DNA of 64,000 nt from Notospermus geniculatus (GCA_002633025.1 NMRB01000988.1:163746-227745), one strand, 5' to 3'; counted from the first letter of the stretch, positions 33,151-44,664 are shown. Numbers and translations are program-made. The notes: generated by a model from the letters alone, not told the origin.

Positions 33151-33730
33151 GCATCCTGAGGTATAGCTCTCACTTCCTACACTGCACACATTTGCGTCTC
33201 TGTGCGATGAGTTTATGTTAAAGCCCGACTGTATGTATTAGGTGACTCTTTCTCCCTCCCCACCTTGATAAGACTGGTGTCCTGTCCAACCTCTATATAG
33301 CCAGTGACCGAGGCTGGGCTGATACTATGTCGAAACAAAAATGGCCGCCATAGCTTCATCACTTGAGAAGTTCAACGGGCTGTTATAGCGTGACTAACCC
33401 TTCATCAGGTAAGGTAACATGCTTCAACTCGTTCTTTTATGTGTAGCAACACTCTCAGTACCTAATTGGTAACTTAGATCATTCAAATAGATAGATTTGA
33501 ACAGTCTTGTCGAGCATGAATATACGACGTTGCCTAAAGGTCAAAGGTTACGTTGGCCGTCTCGAGACACAAAACCTAACGCATACCGTCGGGCTTTAAA
33601 GGAGCACGGTATGCTATCTCTTACCGGTATTTTGACTGCCAAATTAGAGAGATCCACCTAGCGGCAGCAATACATACTATACAAAAAAAACTATTACAAA
33701 ATGTACGTATAGTCGGGTCCATTCGCCGAC
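33150..33730. other. No recognised feature
   Basis: CCTCTATATAGCC at about 33288 is TATA-like, but no transcription unit can be supported downstream. Confidence 0.3.
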
Positions 33731-33734
33731 AACG

Positions 33735-33824
33735 CAGTTAGTCCCTGGGGTTGGAGAGTGGCGCGCACGCACGGTGATGGTGGCGCCGGCTGTCGAGAAC
33801 AAGTGGAAATACCTGGCTCTTTTA
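33735..33824 (+). repeat. Dispersed repeat, long form
   Basis: Partner of 983-1054. Contains the extra CACGCACGGTGATGGTGGCG between the shared halves. Confidence 0.7.
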
Positions 33825-33829
33825 GCCTG

Positions 33830-34375
33830 AATTTAGTTCGGAATCTAACTACTTTACAATAGCAAAAATACGTTCCGCAGAAAAACGCCGAATTTTGATC
33901 AATGTCGGTTGCGGTAGCGTAAAACAACAGATTTAGCAAACGATATCTACATGTAAATCACGGAATGAGAAAAAACTACTTTTGGAATGAACATGAATGT
34001 GGCGCAGACGATGTTTCTTCCCCCATTTTGTAGTTTCCACATTACTGGTCCCAGATGTGTTGCTAAACTCCCGAAGATTAATCGGGCCCGTGGGACAATG
34101 TAATTGAGTAAAGTGGATGGGTAGAAAGAGCGTGAGTGTCATGCAAAGTTAGTGGTTAAATTGTCTACCCAGTACCCCGTCTCCTCGCATGACCACTTAA
34201 CGACTTGAAATCGTGTTCCACAACTTTGATAATCCCACGCAACACCGGAAGCCATGATGTCATCTTCAGGGAGCTTAAAAGACAATCACTGGTGGATTAT
34301 TGGATGACCCTGAGGTCAAGGTCGCAATTATCGTCTTGTCATTCCAATACATGGCATTATGATCGGCTGATCAAA
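33830..34375. other. No recognised feature
   Basis: No repeat partner or coding signal found. Confidence 0.35.
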
Positions 34376-34378
34376 GAC

Positions 34379-34699
34379 AGCGGAAGGTACTGTCTTCCGG
34401 GCCATTAACGATCGGTCCAAAGCCTTGACAAGTGCCGCCCATGTTCGGAAGGTTGATCTGGAGCCGTTGTTAAAGGTGCCACAGGATTCGACTGGTTCAC
34501 GGCACGAATGGAATCGGTGTTGCGCGTTTATCGCATCAGTAGGCCTACAGAGTTTTTGCAAAGCCCCCGAAACCCCAACGTGAACGTCTACCCTTTTGTT
34601 CGGTGTTCTCTTCGTGGCATCGAACAATGGGTTTGGCGTTCGCGTTGGCGTTTCGGGGACTTCGCGAAAACTCCCTATTCTCCTGCAGTTGACTTGTAC
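34379..34699 (+). repeat. 321-bp direct repeat, unit 1
   Basis: AGCGGAAGGTACTGTCTTCC to CCTGCAGTTGACTTGTAC, repeated at 35181-35501 with about 97% identity and the same length. It contains a hairpin (34549-34676) that also occurs at 9363-9487. The repeats lack TG...CA ends, so they are not LTRs. The 139-codon minus frame here also occurs in unit 2 and crosses the hairpin, so it is probably non-coding. Confidence 0.9.
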
Positions 34700-34789
34700 C
34701 CAGGGGGCAAAGGGCAAAAATGGGGGACCAGCTGCTGTAAAAGGCAACCCCCTGGTAATGTGTTCAGGGGACTCCCCTGAGTCACACTA

Positions 34790-35180
34790 GGGTGGGTGGC
34801 CTTTGAGATTTTTTGCAAGACGCCGAAAATTGACTTTGAAGTTGAGGACACTGACTTTATCATTGAACCCAAGAACTGACACATGACTGAGTGTTGTACA
34901 GGAGAATGGGACACGATGTACAGCTAACTTTTGAACGGTGGGATTTACACCCCATAAATGTATTACCAACAGATAGAAACATGGTGGCTCTTAATCCAAT
35001 AAACATGTTTTTTATAGTTTCTAACCAGTTACGTAATCGGAAACAGCGTTTTTATGTAATTTGACCCATTTTCTGTTAATTTACATAAAAAATTCATTTC
35101 TTTATTACATAACTACTAAAAACAATTAAGAACATGCTTATTTGATTAAGAGCCACCATGTTTCTATCTGTTGGTAATAC
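34790..35180 (+). mobile_element. FB3 foldback, truncated copy
   Basis: Shares with 42200-42952 the segments CTGACTTTATCATTGAAC, CAGGAGAATGGGACACGATG, TACAGCTAACTTTTGAACG, GGGATTTACACCCCATAAAT and the central ATTACCAACAGATAGAAACA. The right arm is cut after CATGTTTCTATCTGTTGGTA and replaced by unit 2 of the 321-bp repeat. Confidence 0.85.
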
Positions 35181-35501
35181 AGCGGAAGGTACTGTCTTCC
35201 GGGCCATTACCGATCGGTCCAAAGCCTTGACAAGTGCCGCCCATGTTCGGAAGGTTGATCTGGAGCCGTTGTTAAAGGTGCCACAGGATTCGACTGGTTC
35301 ATGGCACGAATGGAATCGGTGTTGCGCGTTTATTGCATCAGTAGGCCTACAGAGTTTTTGCAAAGCCCCCGAAACCCCAACCTGAACGTTTACCCTTTTG
35401 TTCGGTGTTCTCTTCGTGGCATCGAACAATGGGTTTGGCGTTCGCGTTGGCGTTTCGGGGACTTTGCGAAAACTCCCTATTCTCCTGCAGTTGACTTGTA
35501 C
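35181..35501 (+). repeat. 321-bp direct repeat, unit 2
   Basis: See unit 1 at 34379. It begins exactly where the FB3 right arm is interrupted. A minus-strand frame of 181 codons (35094-35639) runs across it and its flanks. With no recognisable domain and half its length inside a repeat, I do not call it a gene. Confidence 0.9.
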
Positions 35502-35670
35502 TCTCGCCCGACTTGGGTGACTTCTAATGTGCGAAGTATTCAAAACACGTAATACCACAACGATATTGTTGTGAAGATCATTCGTGGTAGGGAAAATGGC
35601 TACCTCGCCACCAATCAGCGCGTTGGAAACGACGATCACGTGATATAAACGCCAGGCGCTATCGATCTCG

Positions 35671-35831
35671 GTCGAATCATACTTTGCGTTTTGCGCTTTG
35701 CGCTTGTCGGTTTCCTATGTGAGTACGTGGTAGAAAAAGTAATTTTTATTGTTGGTACCACACATACATGTAAACATAGGGAACGGACAAGCCCAAAGCG
35801 CAAGACGGAGAAGTATGAATTGGCCTTAAAG
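35671..35831. mobile_element. Palindromic element, tandem unit 1
   Basis: GTCGAATCATACTTTGCG, TTGCGCTTTGCGCTTGTC and TTTCCTATGTGAG pair with ACATAGGGAACGGACAAGC and GAGAAGTATGAATTGGCC. The loop holds AATTTTTATTGTTGGTACC. This unit has CATACATGTAAAC where unit 2 has CATAAAC. Confidence 0.9.
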
Positions 35832-35984
35832 GTCGAATCATACTTTGCGTTTTGCGCTTTGCGCTCGTCCGTTCCCTATGTGAGTGCGTGGAAGAAAAAC
35901 TAATTTTTATTGTTGGTACCACACATAAACATAGGGAACGGACAAGCGCAAAGCGCAAGGAGAAGTATGAATTGGCCTTAATGG
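35832..35984. mobile_element. Palindromic element, tandem unit 2
   Basis: Same structure as unit 1, directly adjoining it in the same orientation (loop not inverted), about 93% identical. Confidence 0.9.
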
Positions 35985-36640
35985 TGAGATCGGAAACCAA
36001 CTTGAATCTACTCTCAGGCCACAGCGGTAAATATACCGTTTGAAATATGCATCACTGGAATCGTTCGCCTGCAGAATATCAATACCAGTGTTCTTTGTGT
36101 CTGTTTATCTCGGACGATAGTGTAAAGTATCGTATCAGCCATAAATAATACAGTCTGTCTCTCCAATTTTCCCTTTTACTGCTGTGAGGAGCATTATGTT
36201 ATCTGAAACGACCGGGGCATGGTTCAGGACGGACAGCTATTAAACTTGTCCACCTTTCACTTAGAAACCGAGGCAGTAAATTCTGAGATGTCTTGCCGTA
36301 AGTTTCTCATTCAATCGATTGGGAAATCCTATAAAAACCACTTCGGACGCGTAGTGAGCGATTTAATGAGTGTGGCGAAGTCGAAATGGCTAATTTCAAT
36401 TTCCAAATGGACTTATGCATGATTGCTAAGAAGTCATCTCGGTCCGACCCTTTTCTATTGCAAAGCCAAGCCGGCGAAAAGATTTGCGGCGTTTCACATT
36501 TCATGGGCCGATCCATTTCTTCGATTGGTTTCTAAAACATACGTGACGTCGATGTATCCAGAGATTGGCGCAGGTTGTGCGAATGAAGTGCCGTGTGTCA
36601 CGCGCCTATCATGTGACCCGTACCTTTATCAATTCCGTGG
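35985..36640. other. No recognised feature
   Basis: Several short overlapping frames, none supported. Confidence 0.35.
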
Positions 36641-38520
36641 CACTGAAAGAAATCGTTCGTCATGAAAAAGTGACCTGTACATTTTTCTACAGGAATAATG
36701 AGACAAAAACGTTGCTTTTATCGCCAACCTATATCTTCATTTTAAGGAAAAAAGAAATGAGATTAAAGAAATTTTCATCTGCTACAGAATGATGTAAGGT
36801 TTACAGTCAGGGGACCAACACAAACGGGTTATTTTTACGCCAGAAATAAATGGAAATAACGTTAGAAGGGTTCTGCGGGTACCTCATTGGTCGTAAACTT
36901 CGGTCACCGGTTGTTTATAGTTCGTCTAAAATCAGTCAACATGCAACGGAACTTTTTTTTTAATAAAATGGATGGACATTTTAGTTTTAAATGAGAGTAC
37001 GTAGTTAAATGTACAGTGTACATGTATAAAAATTTTCCGGAATTCTCAGTTAGAGGCCAGTGCACGCAGAAGAATAACCATTGACACGAAGGTATGTCGA
37101 TTGAAATTCACGCTACGCCTACACAGCCATTACCAACATTACTTCAAATGATACCTGAACACAGGAAAACGAGGCGGCGGAGGTCAGTATAAAAAGAAGA
37201 TCTCTCGGCGAAACGAGCGGAGCTATTCTGCCAGAGGCTATTTTGTACCCCTTCGTCGTCTGGTTCATATTTTATTCCTAACTTCACCACCAGAATAATT
37301 ACAAGCAATTGAATACTCGGACCGGTAACGGAAAGAAGTGAATATCAAAGAAGAAAGGCGAGCGGGAAGAAGTCACGTCCGTAAAAAAAAGTCCGTCGTC
37401 GACGTCGATCGAAAGAGGTTTTTACCCCGCCGTGTTTTTTTTCTCGGAATGTAAATTATTGCTGATGCATCAAAGTAGCTGAACGTGGCGCAGTGGTATT
37501 TAGATCAGGCATTTCTCAAAGGTTGTAGAGAGTAGGAATGAATGAGAGTCCCTTTGAAAATGGCCGTAAAATGATACAGAGAGTTCTAAAAACGCGGGGA
37601 TCATGGGGCCGCAGGGAATGGGACACAGTATCGTTGAGATGGTGGGCACACACACGTGCTCAGTTCATTTTACCTTTCTTATGGGTCTTTTTTGTTTATC
37701 GGAGCACTCGGAGTTCCCTACCTCAACTGCGCCTGCTTTCACCGACAGAAGAAATAGAGTTTGGGTGGGGGCGTTTCATGATCGTCGTCGTGAAACATTG
37801 GAGTTTCCCTAGCTGCGCATGCGGTGCTGGTTGGTTTATTTCCCTATGGACCGTTCCAACAAAGATGGCGGTCAAACAGTTCTGACCATATGACGTCAGA
37901 AGTTTAATACCACTGAATGACCGCTGGCACGCTAAGCTAGTCAAGCGGGCCATGGGCAGATGATGCGTTTGATAGTGTATCCTGCTTGGACATTGGCGGG
38001 TATTTATAAAAGCTAGCAAATGCTTTTACTTCAAGTTTTGTAATACATTTACATTGGACACTGCTGTGCAAATCTTCTTTTCACTGTATGTTCACACATT
38101 ATGTAGAATTTTATTTTTGAAAAAATCAATAAAAATGTAAAATAAAATAAAAAAAGCATTTGCCAACTTTTATGAATATCAGCAAATGGGTGACATGAAA
38201 AAAATCTAGTAAATGCTTTTACTTCAGATTTGTACAACATTGCCTAGTGCATCTGCAGTGCAAAATCGAAGGTAAATCATTTACTATTCTTTATTCATAT
38301 GACCCAATAAATGGCCACGACGTCATGTGGGAGAACGAGTAGGCCACCATCTTTGTTTGAAAGGTCTATGGAATATGAAGGGAAATGAATTCAACCGATC
38401 AGAGTGTCATTCGTGAAATTCTTTGAACGACTGAACCGACATATTCTTTCATATCAATAAAAACTAGAAGTGTGAAATTTGCTTGACAGCAAATTTGATG
38501 GTCTCTACATCAGAAAATGG
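36641..38520 (+). repeat. 1.9-kb tandem duplication, unit 1
   Basis: From CACTGAAAGAAATCGTTCGT to TACATCAGAAAATGG, repeated from 38528. Its first 250 bp match the right part of the MITE at 29901-30272. A TATA-like GTCAGTATAAAAAGAAG lies at about 37187 (and about 39063 in unit 2), followed within 30 bp by a GC-rich stretch. GTGGCGCAGTGGTA near 37485 resembles a polymerase III A box, but unit 2 has AGTAGCGCAGTGGTA and no B box follows. A 115-codon frame (37538-37885) is broken by indels in unit 2, so coding is unlikely. It carries an AM1 insertion at about 38000-38270 absent from unit 2. Confidence 0.9.
38000..38270. mobile_element. AM1 element in unit 1 only
   Basis: TATTTATAAAAGCTAGCAAA on the left and internal inverted copies (AAAAAAGCATTTGCCAACTT, AGTAAATGCTTTTACTTC). 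The corresponding point of unit 2 (about 39900) lacks it. The exact edges are blurred by neighbouring small differences. Confidence 0.65.
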
Positions 38521-38527
38521 CACAGCA

Positions 38528-40421
38528 CACTGAAAGAAATCGTTCGTCATGAAAAAGTGACCTGTACATTTTTCTACAGGAATAATGAGACAAAAACGTT
38601 GCTTTTATCGCCAACCTATCTCTTCATTTTAAGGAAAAAAGAAATGAGATTAAAGAAATTTTCATCTGCTACAGAATGATGTAAGGTTTACAGTCGGGAC
38701 CAACACAAACGGGTTATTTTTACGCCAGAAATGAATGGAAATAACGTTAGAAAAGTTCTGCGGGTACCTCATTGGTCGTAAACTTCGGTCACCGGTTGTT
38801 TATAGTTCGTCTAAAATCAGTCAACATGCAACGGAACTTTTTTTTAACAAAATGGATGGACATTTTAGTTTTAAATGAGAGTACGTAGTTAAATGTACAT
38901 GTATAAAAATTTTCCGGAATTCTCAGTTAGAGGCCAGTGCACGCAGAAGAATAACCATTGACACGAAGGTATGTCGATTGAAATTCACGCTACGCCTACA
39001 CAGTCACTACCAGCATCAGTTCAAATGATACCTGAACACATGAAAACGAGGCGGCGGAGGTCAGTATAAAAAGAAGATCTCTCGGCGAAATGAGCGGAGC
39101 TATTCTGCCAGAGGCTATTTTGTACCCCTTCGTCGTCTGGTTCATATTTATTCCTAACTTCACCACCAGAATAATTACAAGCAATTGAATACTCGGACCG
39201 GTAATGGAAAGAAGTGAATATCAAAGAAGAAAGGCGAGCGGGAAGAAGTCACGTCCGTAAAAAAGTCCGTCGACGTCGATCGAAAGAGGTTTTTACCCCG
39301 CCGTGTTTTTTTTTCGGAATGTAAATTATTGCTGATGCATCAAAGTGGCTGAAAGTAGCGCAGTGGTATTTAGATCAGGCATTGCTCAGACTGGAAATTG
39401 TGGAGTGGGAATGAGTGAGAGACCCTTTGAAAATGGCCGTAAAATGATACAGTTCTAAAAACGCGGGGATCATGGGGCCGCAGGGAATGGGACGCAGTAT
39501 GTTGAGATGGTGGGCACACATGTCTAACAACCCGTGCTCTATTCATTTTACCTTTCTTATCGGTTTTTTGTTTGTTTGTTTGTTTATGGGAGCACTCGGA
39601 GTTCCCTACCTCAACTGCGTCTGCTTTCACCGACAGTTATAAGAAATAGAGTTTGGGTGGGGGAGTTTCATGGTCGTCATTGTGAAACATTGGAGAGTTT
39701 CCCTAGCTGCGCATGCGTCGCCAGTTGGTTTATTTCCCAATGGACCTTTCCAACAAAGATGGCAGTCAAACAGTTCTCACCATATGACGTCAGAAACTCA
39801 ATACAATTGAATGGCCGCTGGCATGCTAAGCTGGTCAAGCGGGCCATGGACACAAACGTTTAGGTAAAATAATTGTGTGAGATGATGTGTTTGGTAGTGT
39901 TACGTCGTGCTTGAACAATGAATGGCCACGACGTCATGTGGGAGAACGAGTAGGCCACCATCTTAAAGTTAAAGTTTGGGTTTATAGTCTGATATCAAAA
40001 ACGGTAGAGGTGTCATCCGACTTCACACTTTAACCCCAGTCTATCCTGAAACCTTTCAGTAGAACTCAGATGAGCTGCTCATTCAGCGCATACAATCTGA
40101 GCATTTCCGACCGGTACCCATTTATACACCTGGGTGGAGAGAGGCCAGTAAGGCAAAGAGACCTGCCCAAAGTCTCACGCCAGCAGCGGGATTCGAACCC
40201 GGGATCCTCTGACCGCTAGTCGGAGGCCCGAACCACTACACCACCGTGGCTCTTTGTTGGAAAGGTCTATGGAATATGAAGGGAAATGAATTCAACCGAT
40301 CAGAGTGTCATTCGTGAAATTCTTTGAACGACTGAACCGACATATTCTTTCATATCAATAAAAACTAGAAGTGTGAAATTTGCTTGACAGCAAATTTGAT
40401 GGTCTCTACATCAGAAAATGG
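38528..40421 (+). repeat. 1.9-kb tandem duplication, unit 2
   Basis: About 94-96% identical to unit 1 by eye. It differs by lacking the AM1 element and carrying the SINE at 39965-40256. Unit 2 also has a TTTG repeat at about 39562-39584. Confidence 0.9.
39965..40256 (-). mobile_element. tRNA-derived SINE
   Basis: Reading the minus strand, the head GAGCCACGGTGGTGTAGTGG has an A box, then GACTAGCGGTCAGAGG, then the B box GGTTCGAATCC (40189-40199). The body contains CTTTGGGCAGGTCTCTTTGC and CCAGGTGTATAAATGGGTAC, and the tail ends in CTTTAACTTT. Unit 1 of the surrounding duplication preserves the empty site CCACCATCTTTGTTTGAAAG (38343-38362). The filled site repeats TCTT at both edges, consistent with LINE-mediated insertion. 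It has no coding capacity of its own. Confidence 0.9.
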
Positions 40422-40474
40422 AAATTGAATGAAGAAAGGGTAATGAGGGGTATGACTCTGTGGCACAGCAGTCA

Positions 40475-40509
40475 GGGAGGGGAGGGGAGGGGAGGGGAGG
40501 GGAGGGGCG
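40475..40509 (+). repeat. (GGGGA)n minisatellite
   Basis: Six runs of three to four G separated by single A. The plus strand can form a G-quadruplex in principle. Confidence 0.95.
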
Positions 40510-41430
40510 GAGGCCTGCCTTCAGAGACCAGAGGAAGGGCAAAGTGGTGGAGACGGAGACGGATCCATCATTAGTACCTGAACCAAATGAAAAACAAACA
40601 AACCAAGGGAAATATCGAAGTTCATCAGCTCAGAATAAAAACCTCTTCAAATTCACTAATAAAGTCATTTTTTGAAACTATCTAACATTTCAGACCTGGA
40701 TACAAATATTGACTACTCGATGGTACTGCTTGATTTTGAGGTCATTGAGTAGTTTTCTTGGAATCGTGTGCCAATTGAGTGTGGAAGAAGATAGATAGAA
40801 ATAAAAATTTCTTACCTACCCAGTGATATCTACCCAACGATATAATTGTTAAAAATCATTCCTTCATCTCTTTCGTATAAAACGACAATAAAAGATACGG
40901 AGCATAAGCCATTCTGTTATCAGGATGTCAAGAATGATAGGACTTCATAAACAAAACGATATCAGCATTAACGTCAAGACTTAGATATCCCATTCCCTTC
41001 ATTGCCTCCGGGATTTTATAGACCAGCCATGTCAACGGAGACATAATTCATTTATGGTATTAACAGGACAAGATAACCACAGTCCTCTCAGGAATGGCAT
41101 TCGGGCGAAGACTCGCGGACTGAGTCATTTTGCATGGCTTCCTAAATCCATTGGTAAACTCCGAATGACCACGTCGCAGTTCGGACGGGTGGTGTCAATT
41201 TTATCCTATTAGAGACAGTCGTTAAGAAATGGGGTTATCATTCTTGTCCGAAGTAATCGGGATAAGAATTCAGACGATCATTGGATTTTCTTGTCAGTAC
41301 ATGTATTTATTTCACGTCATTTCATAGGTCTGGCACGGCTGTTTTTGCTTTTCCTCATTGGCCCATTGGCCGTTACTTCTCTGTTGTTGTTGTCGTCCGA
41401 TAACCCATTAATTGTGATTCCCACCAAACC
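40510..41430. other. No recognised feature
   Basis: No repeat partner or coding signal found. Confidence 0.35.
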
Positions 41431-41437
41431 TCTTCTA

Positions 41438-41531
41438 CAGGGCGCCCCAAGGAAAAGTGTACCTCGAACAATAACATTTCTATTATTTTGGCCAATGTAT
41501 TGTTGGAAGGACACTTTTGCTGGGCCGACTT
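41438..41531. mobile_element. Decayed relative of the 86-bp TA MITE
   Basis: CAGGGCGCCCCAAGGAAAAG, GTACCTCGAACAATAACATT and GGACACTTTTGCTGGGCCGA resemble 16180-16265 but pair only imperfectly. TA precedes the left end. Confidence 0.6.
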
Positions 41532-42199
41532 TTAGATACAATTGTGAGGCGGTTACCGGTATGAACGTTCAGTAAGTCCCCCTGAAGTCAAAATCCGGGT
41601 TTAGTTGTCCTTGTGGATTAAGCTTTGTGAAGGATTTTCCACTAACCATGACCATAAGGTTGACAATGCATCATTGAGGATTTCCATTCCTCACACTTGC
41701 TCCGCTGTAGGTAGGCGATGACCAACCGTTCCGACCTGAATCTTTTGGCGACCTTGCCTTCTGACGGCCTTCTTCGCATGAGATAGGGCGGTAATTTCGC
41801 TGATTTATCGCACAGGCTCCTCCATCTCTTATTTTGGTTCCCAAACCTGCCAGCGGCATTGATTGGCTTATTTATAGGTTCAACACTGTTGGTAATTTTC
41901 ACCCGTGGAGGATGACTCGACCTTCGGGGAAATGAAAATGTCATGGCGGCGGGTCATTGTAAAACATGAACCGTATCTCATCTGGCTGCGAAACAAAGCT
42001 AGAGTCAACATGTCAAGGAAGAAGTAGGCAAGGCAGGATGATTAGTCGTCGAGAAATATCTGTATAGTATTAATTAACAAGTCGAGTGCCGGTTGGAATA
42101 TCAATGGATCAAGTTGACTTCACTTGTTGTTGAAGAGGATATACCGGATTGGGATCCGAAGATCTTCCCTTCATAAGGGGATTGCAGTAATCCTTTTAC

Positions 42200-42952
42200 T
42201 AGTCCGGAAGCAGAACGAAAAAGTGTGACATTTTGAATAACAGCAATTTGTTTGCATTTTTTGTATCTCCAAATGACAGAGATTCAGAATCCGCCGGGTG
42301 CCACTCTGGCACCCTTGAGCGTTTTGAGAAATTCGCGTTTGAATTTTTGGAACTGACTTTATCATTGGACGTCAGCTGACGCAACGACTGAGCTTTGTAC
42401 AGGAGAATGGGACCCGATGTACAGCTAACTTTTAAATGGTTGGATTTACACCCCATAAATGTATTACCAACAGATAGAAACATGGTGCCTCAGAAGCAGA
42501 CAAGCATGTTCTTAATTGTTTTCAGTAGTTTTGTAATAAGAAATGACGTTTTTTATGTAAATTAACACAAAATGGGTCAAAATACATAAAAATGCTGTTT
42601 CCAATTACATAACAAGTTAAAAATTACTAAAAACATGCTTATATGATTACGAGGTACCATGTTTCTATCTGTTGATAATACATTTGTGGAGTGTAAATCC
42701 AACCACTAAAAAGTTAGCTGTACATCGGGTCCCATTCTCATGTACAAAGCTCAGTCGTTGCGTCAGCTCACGTCCAATGATAAAGTCAGTTCCAAAAATT
42801 CAAACGCGGATTTCTCAAAACGCTCAAGGGTGCCAAGGCGGCACTCGACGAATTCCGATTCCACACCCTCCAAATGTATGAAAACTGGAAAAAAATGCTG
42901 TTATTCAAAAAGAAACGCCTAAGCCCAAAATCGGGGTTTTGCGACCGGACTA
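42200..42952. mobile_element. FB3 foldback, complete copy
   Basis: A 753-bp palindromic element with ends TAGTCCGG / CCGGACTA and target duplication TAC (42197-42199, 42953-42955). Copy B keeps the empty site CCTTTTACATGAC. Arms are about 290 bp, left through GTACAGCTAACTTTTAAATG and right through its complement. The 170-bp centre holds AATTACATAA-type inverted repeats. No transposase. Two tiny frames in each arm are non-coding. Confidence 0.95.
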
Positions 42953-43322
42953 TACATGACATTTGTCGGATTGCGAACTTGTAAATTGTCGATGAAGCCG
43001 GCAACGTCAGTTAGACCACAATCATTTCACCTCCTCCTTCAGGAATGACTTGCCTGCATCTGTCATACTTTGCGTATCTTCACATTGTAGGTGTTTTTAC
43101 CTCGCGCCTCTTTATCCACTCACACAAACTTTGTGTGTGAGTGTACATGTACGGCGAAGAGGAGCGAGGCCAAAACCCTGCTATCCCACCTTTCCAGAAA
43201 TTCAGCCGCCAGTGCTCGAACTAAATTCTCCCCTCTGCACATCATCAAAAGAATTCAAAAATTGGTCAACTGTGACCGTCTCTTTTGTATGGCAATGGAA
43301 GGGGCTAAAGAATCCCCCTAAA

Positions 43323-43470
43323 GCCTAGTTTATACTTCGACGCAAGACCATCGGCGTCCGACGCACGATCAAAATCTGTACGCCGACATAAGCCTACTTC
43401 ATTAGGTCGGCGTCCAGATTTTGATCGCGCGTCGGACGCCGATGGTCGTGCGTCGAAGTATAAACTAGGC
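43323..43470. mobile_element. 148-bp hairpin element
   Basis: GCCTAGTTTATACTTCGACG and CGTCGAAGTATAAACTAGGC are inverted ends. The interior pairs through CCATCGGCGTCCGACGC and GATCAAAATCTG. Confidence 0.9.
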
Positions 43471-43472
43471 TG

Positions 43473-43830
43473 TAAGCCTCGCTTATGTCGCCCTACGCTG
43501 TGATAGAAATAGCGTCAACAAGTTGCAACTGATAACTTATGTCGCCACCGACTAGAAAAATACCGATCGGTCGCAACTACCTGGAACTAGTTTTTCGCCG
43601 TCTTTTGAGTGCTTATGTCGACACAGATTTCTTTTGATTGTAAGTAAAACGCGCTGAAGTTGAACACGTGCGATTTTCAGGATCGGGATATTTTTAGTTT
43701 GCAACTAGTTACTCGCTGACGCCCGAGAGCTTATGTCACCTAGTAGTTGTGACTGATTAGTTCCAACTATGCGCCGATTATCAGTTGCCAACTAGTTCTG
43801 ACTGTACGTAAGGGCGACATAAGCGAGGCT
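43473..43830. mobile_element. TS1 MITE, copy 1
   Basis: AAGCCTCGCTTATGTCGCCC and GGGCGACATAAGCGAGGCT are inverted ends, followed on the right by TTA. Further inward GTTGCAACTGATAACTTATG pairs loosely with its complement, and CTTATGTCG recurs inside. A second copy, itself interrupted, lies at 62660-63394. Copy B of the duplication lacks the block and reads CCCCCTTAGACGTC. Confidence 0.9.
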
Positions 43831-44573
43831 TTAGACGTCATCACTGAACACTGAGCGCCGTATTTCTGAAAGGGTGTATAGGAGCATGTATTCTGTGCCA
43901 GAACAATCTTGGACCTGGTGTCATTGGAGCAAAAAGAACAGATTACAATCCAAAAAAACAGCTAACAGATGGCGCTGGTATTCAATATGGCAGCGCCCGT
44001 GACGCCTCCGAACAAGTGACGTTATACACCGAAAGTGATGACGTAATGCATAATTGTGTTCCTAAATCGCTGTTCGTTAATTGCGTGGAATACATGTATC
44101 TTTATCAATCGTATGTTGGTGCTCAAAATGCCGATTGTAAAAACCAGCAGTCGAACTCTACTAATAATTCTATAACCTCACAGACAGATATGGATCAATC
44201 GGATGCCTGGTCTGCTCTACCAATCCACTTATTCATTGATTTCGGTTGTCACTGACCACAGCAGAATAGATATAGAGATATTGGCAGTATCGCCGCGTGA
44301 TTTTCATTTCCGGTGATGTGTTTGGAGAATTGGTTAGGGTGCTTAGAGACCCTGTCCATCGTCTAGGTAACATCGGACTTAACCCGGCTACGCCTTATCT
44401 ATACGCTCTGCCGCTGTAATGGGAATATAATTCCCATGGAAAATCCACTCATCAGGCATCAAATTAATGTCCATATTGTGTGCCATGTGCTGTAGATTAC
44501 AGCGACTGGTGTCGCTGTCTCATAGGTGGCAGCACTGTCAGAGTGGCACAGTGGAAACATCGTTGTGTGCCAC

Positions 44574-44664
44574 CATAAAGGAATCAACCATAAAGGTTCA
44601 ACTGACAAATTTAGCATTTTATAAATGTGGACAATATCCCTTTAAAACCCAACAGATTTGCACC
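44574..44664 (-). mobile_element. CA1 element, end fragment
   Basis: CATAAAGGAATCAACCATAA followed by GGTTCAACTGACAAATTTAG is the reverse complement of the right end of the complete CA1 at 53285-53774. It is cut off at 44664 by an H1 fragment. Confidence 0.85.

Larger units (their letters stand above)
41657..44573 (+). repeat. Segmental duplication, copy A
   Basis: From AGGTTGACAATGCATCATTG to CGTTGTGTGCCAC, matching copy B at 44750-46376 with about 95% identity outside insertions. Copy A carries two extra blocks of transposons (42200-42952 and 43321-43830). Near the right end a frame of 79 codons (44016-44255) is also open in copy B with an in-frame 6-bp difference. Confidence 0.9.

Noticed and set aside
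34379-35501. Solo LTR-retrotransposon with two LTRs
   Set aside because: The repeats lack TG...CA ends, a primer-binding site and a polypurine tract, and the DNA between them is a foldback remnant.
35094-35639. 181-codon minus-strand frame
   Set aside because: It lies across a foldback remnant and a 321-bp repeat that contains its own hairpin, and no recognisable domain is present.
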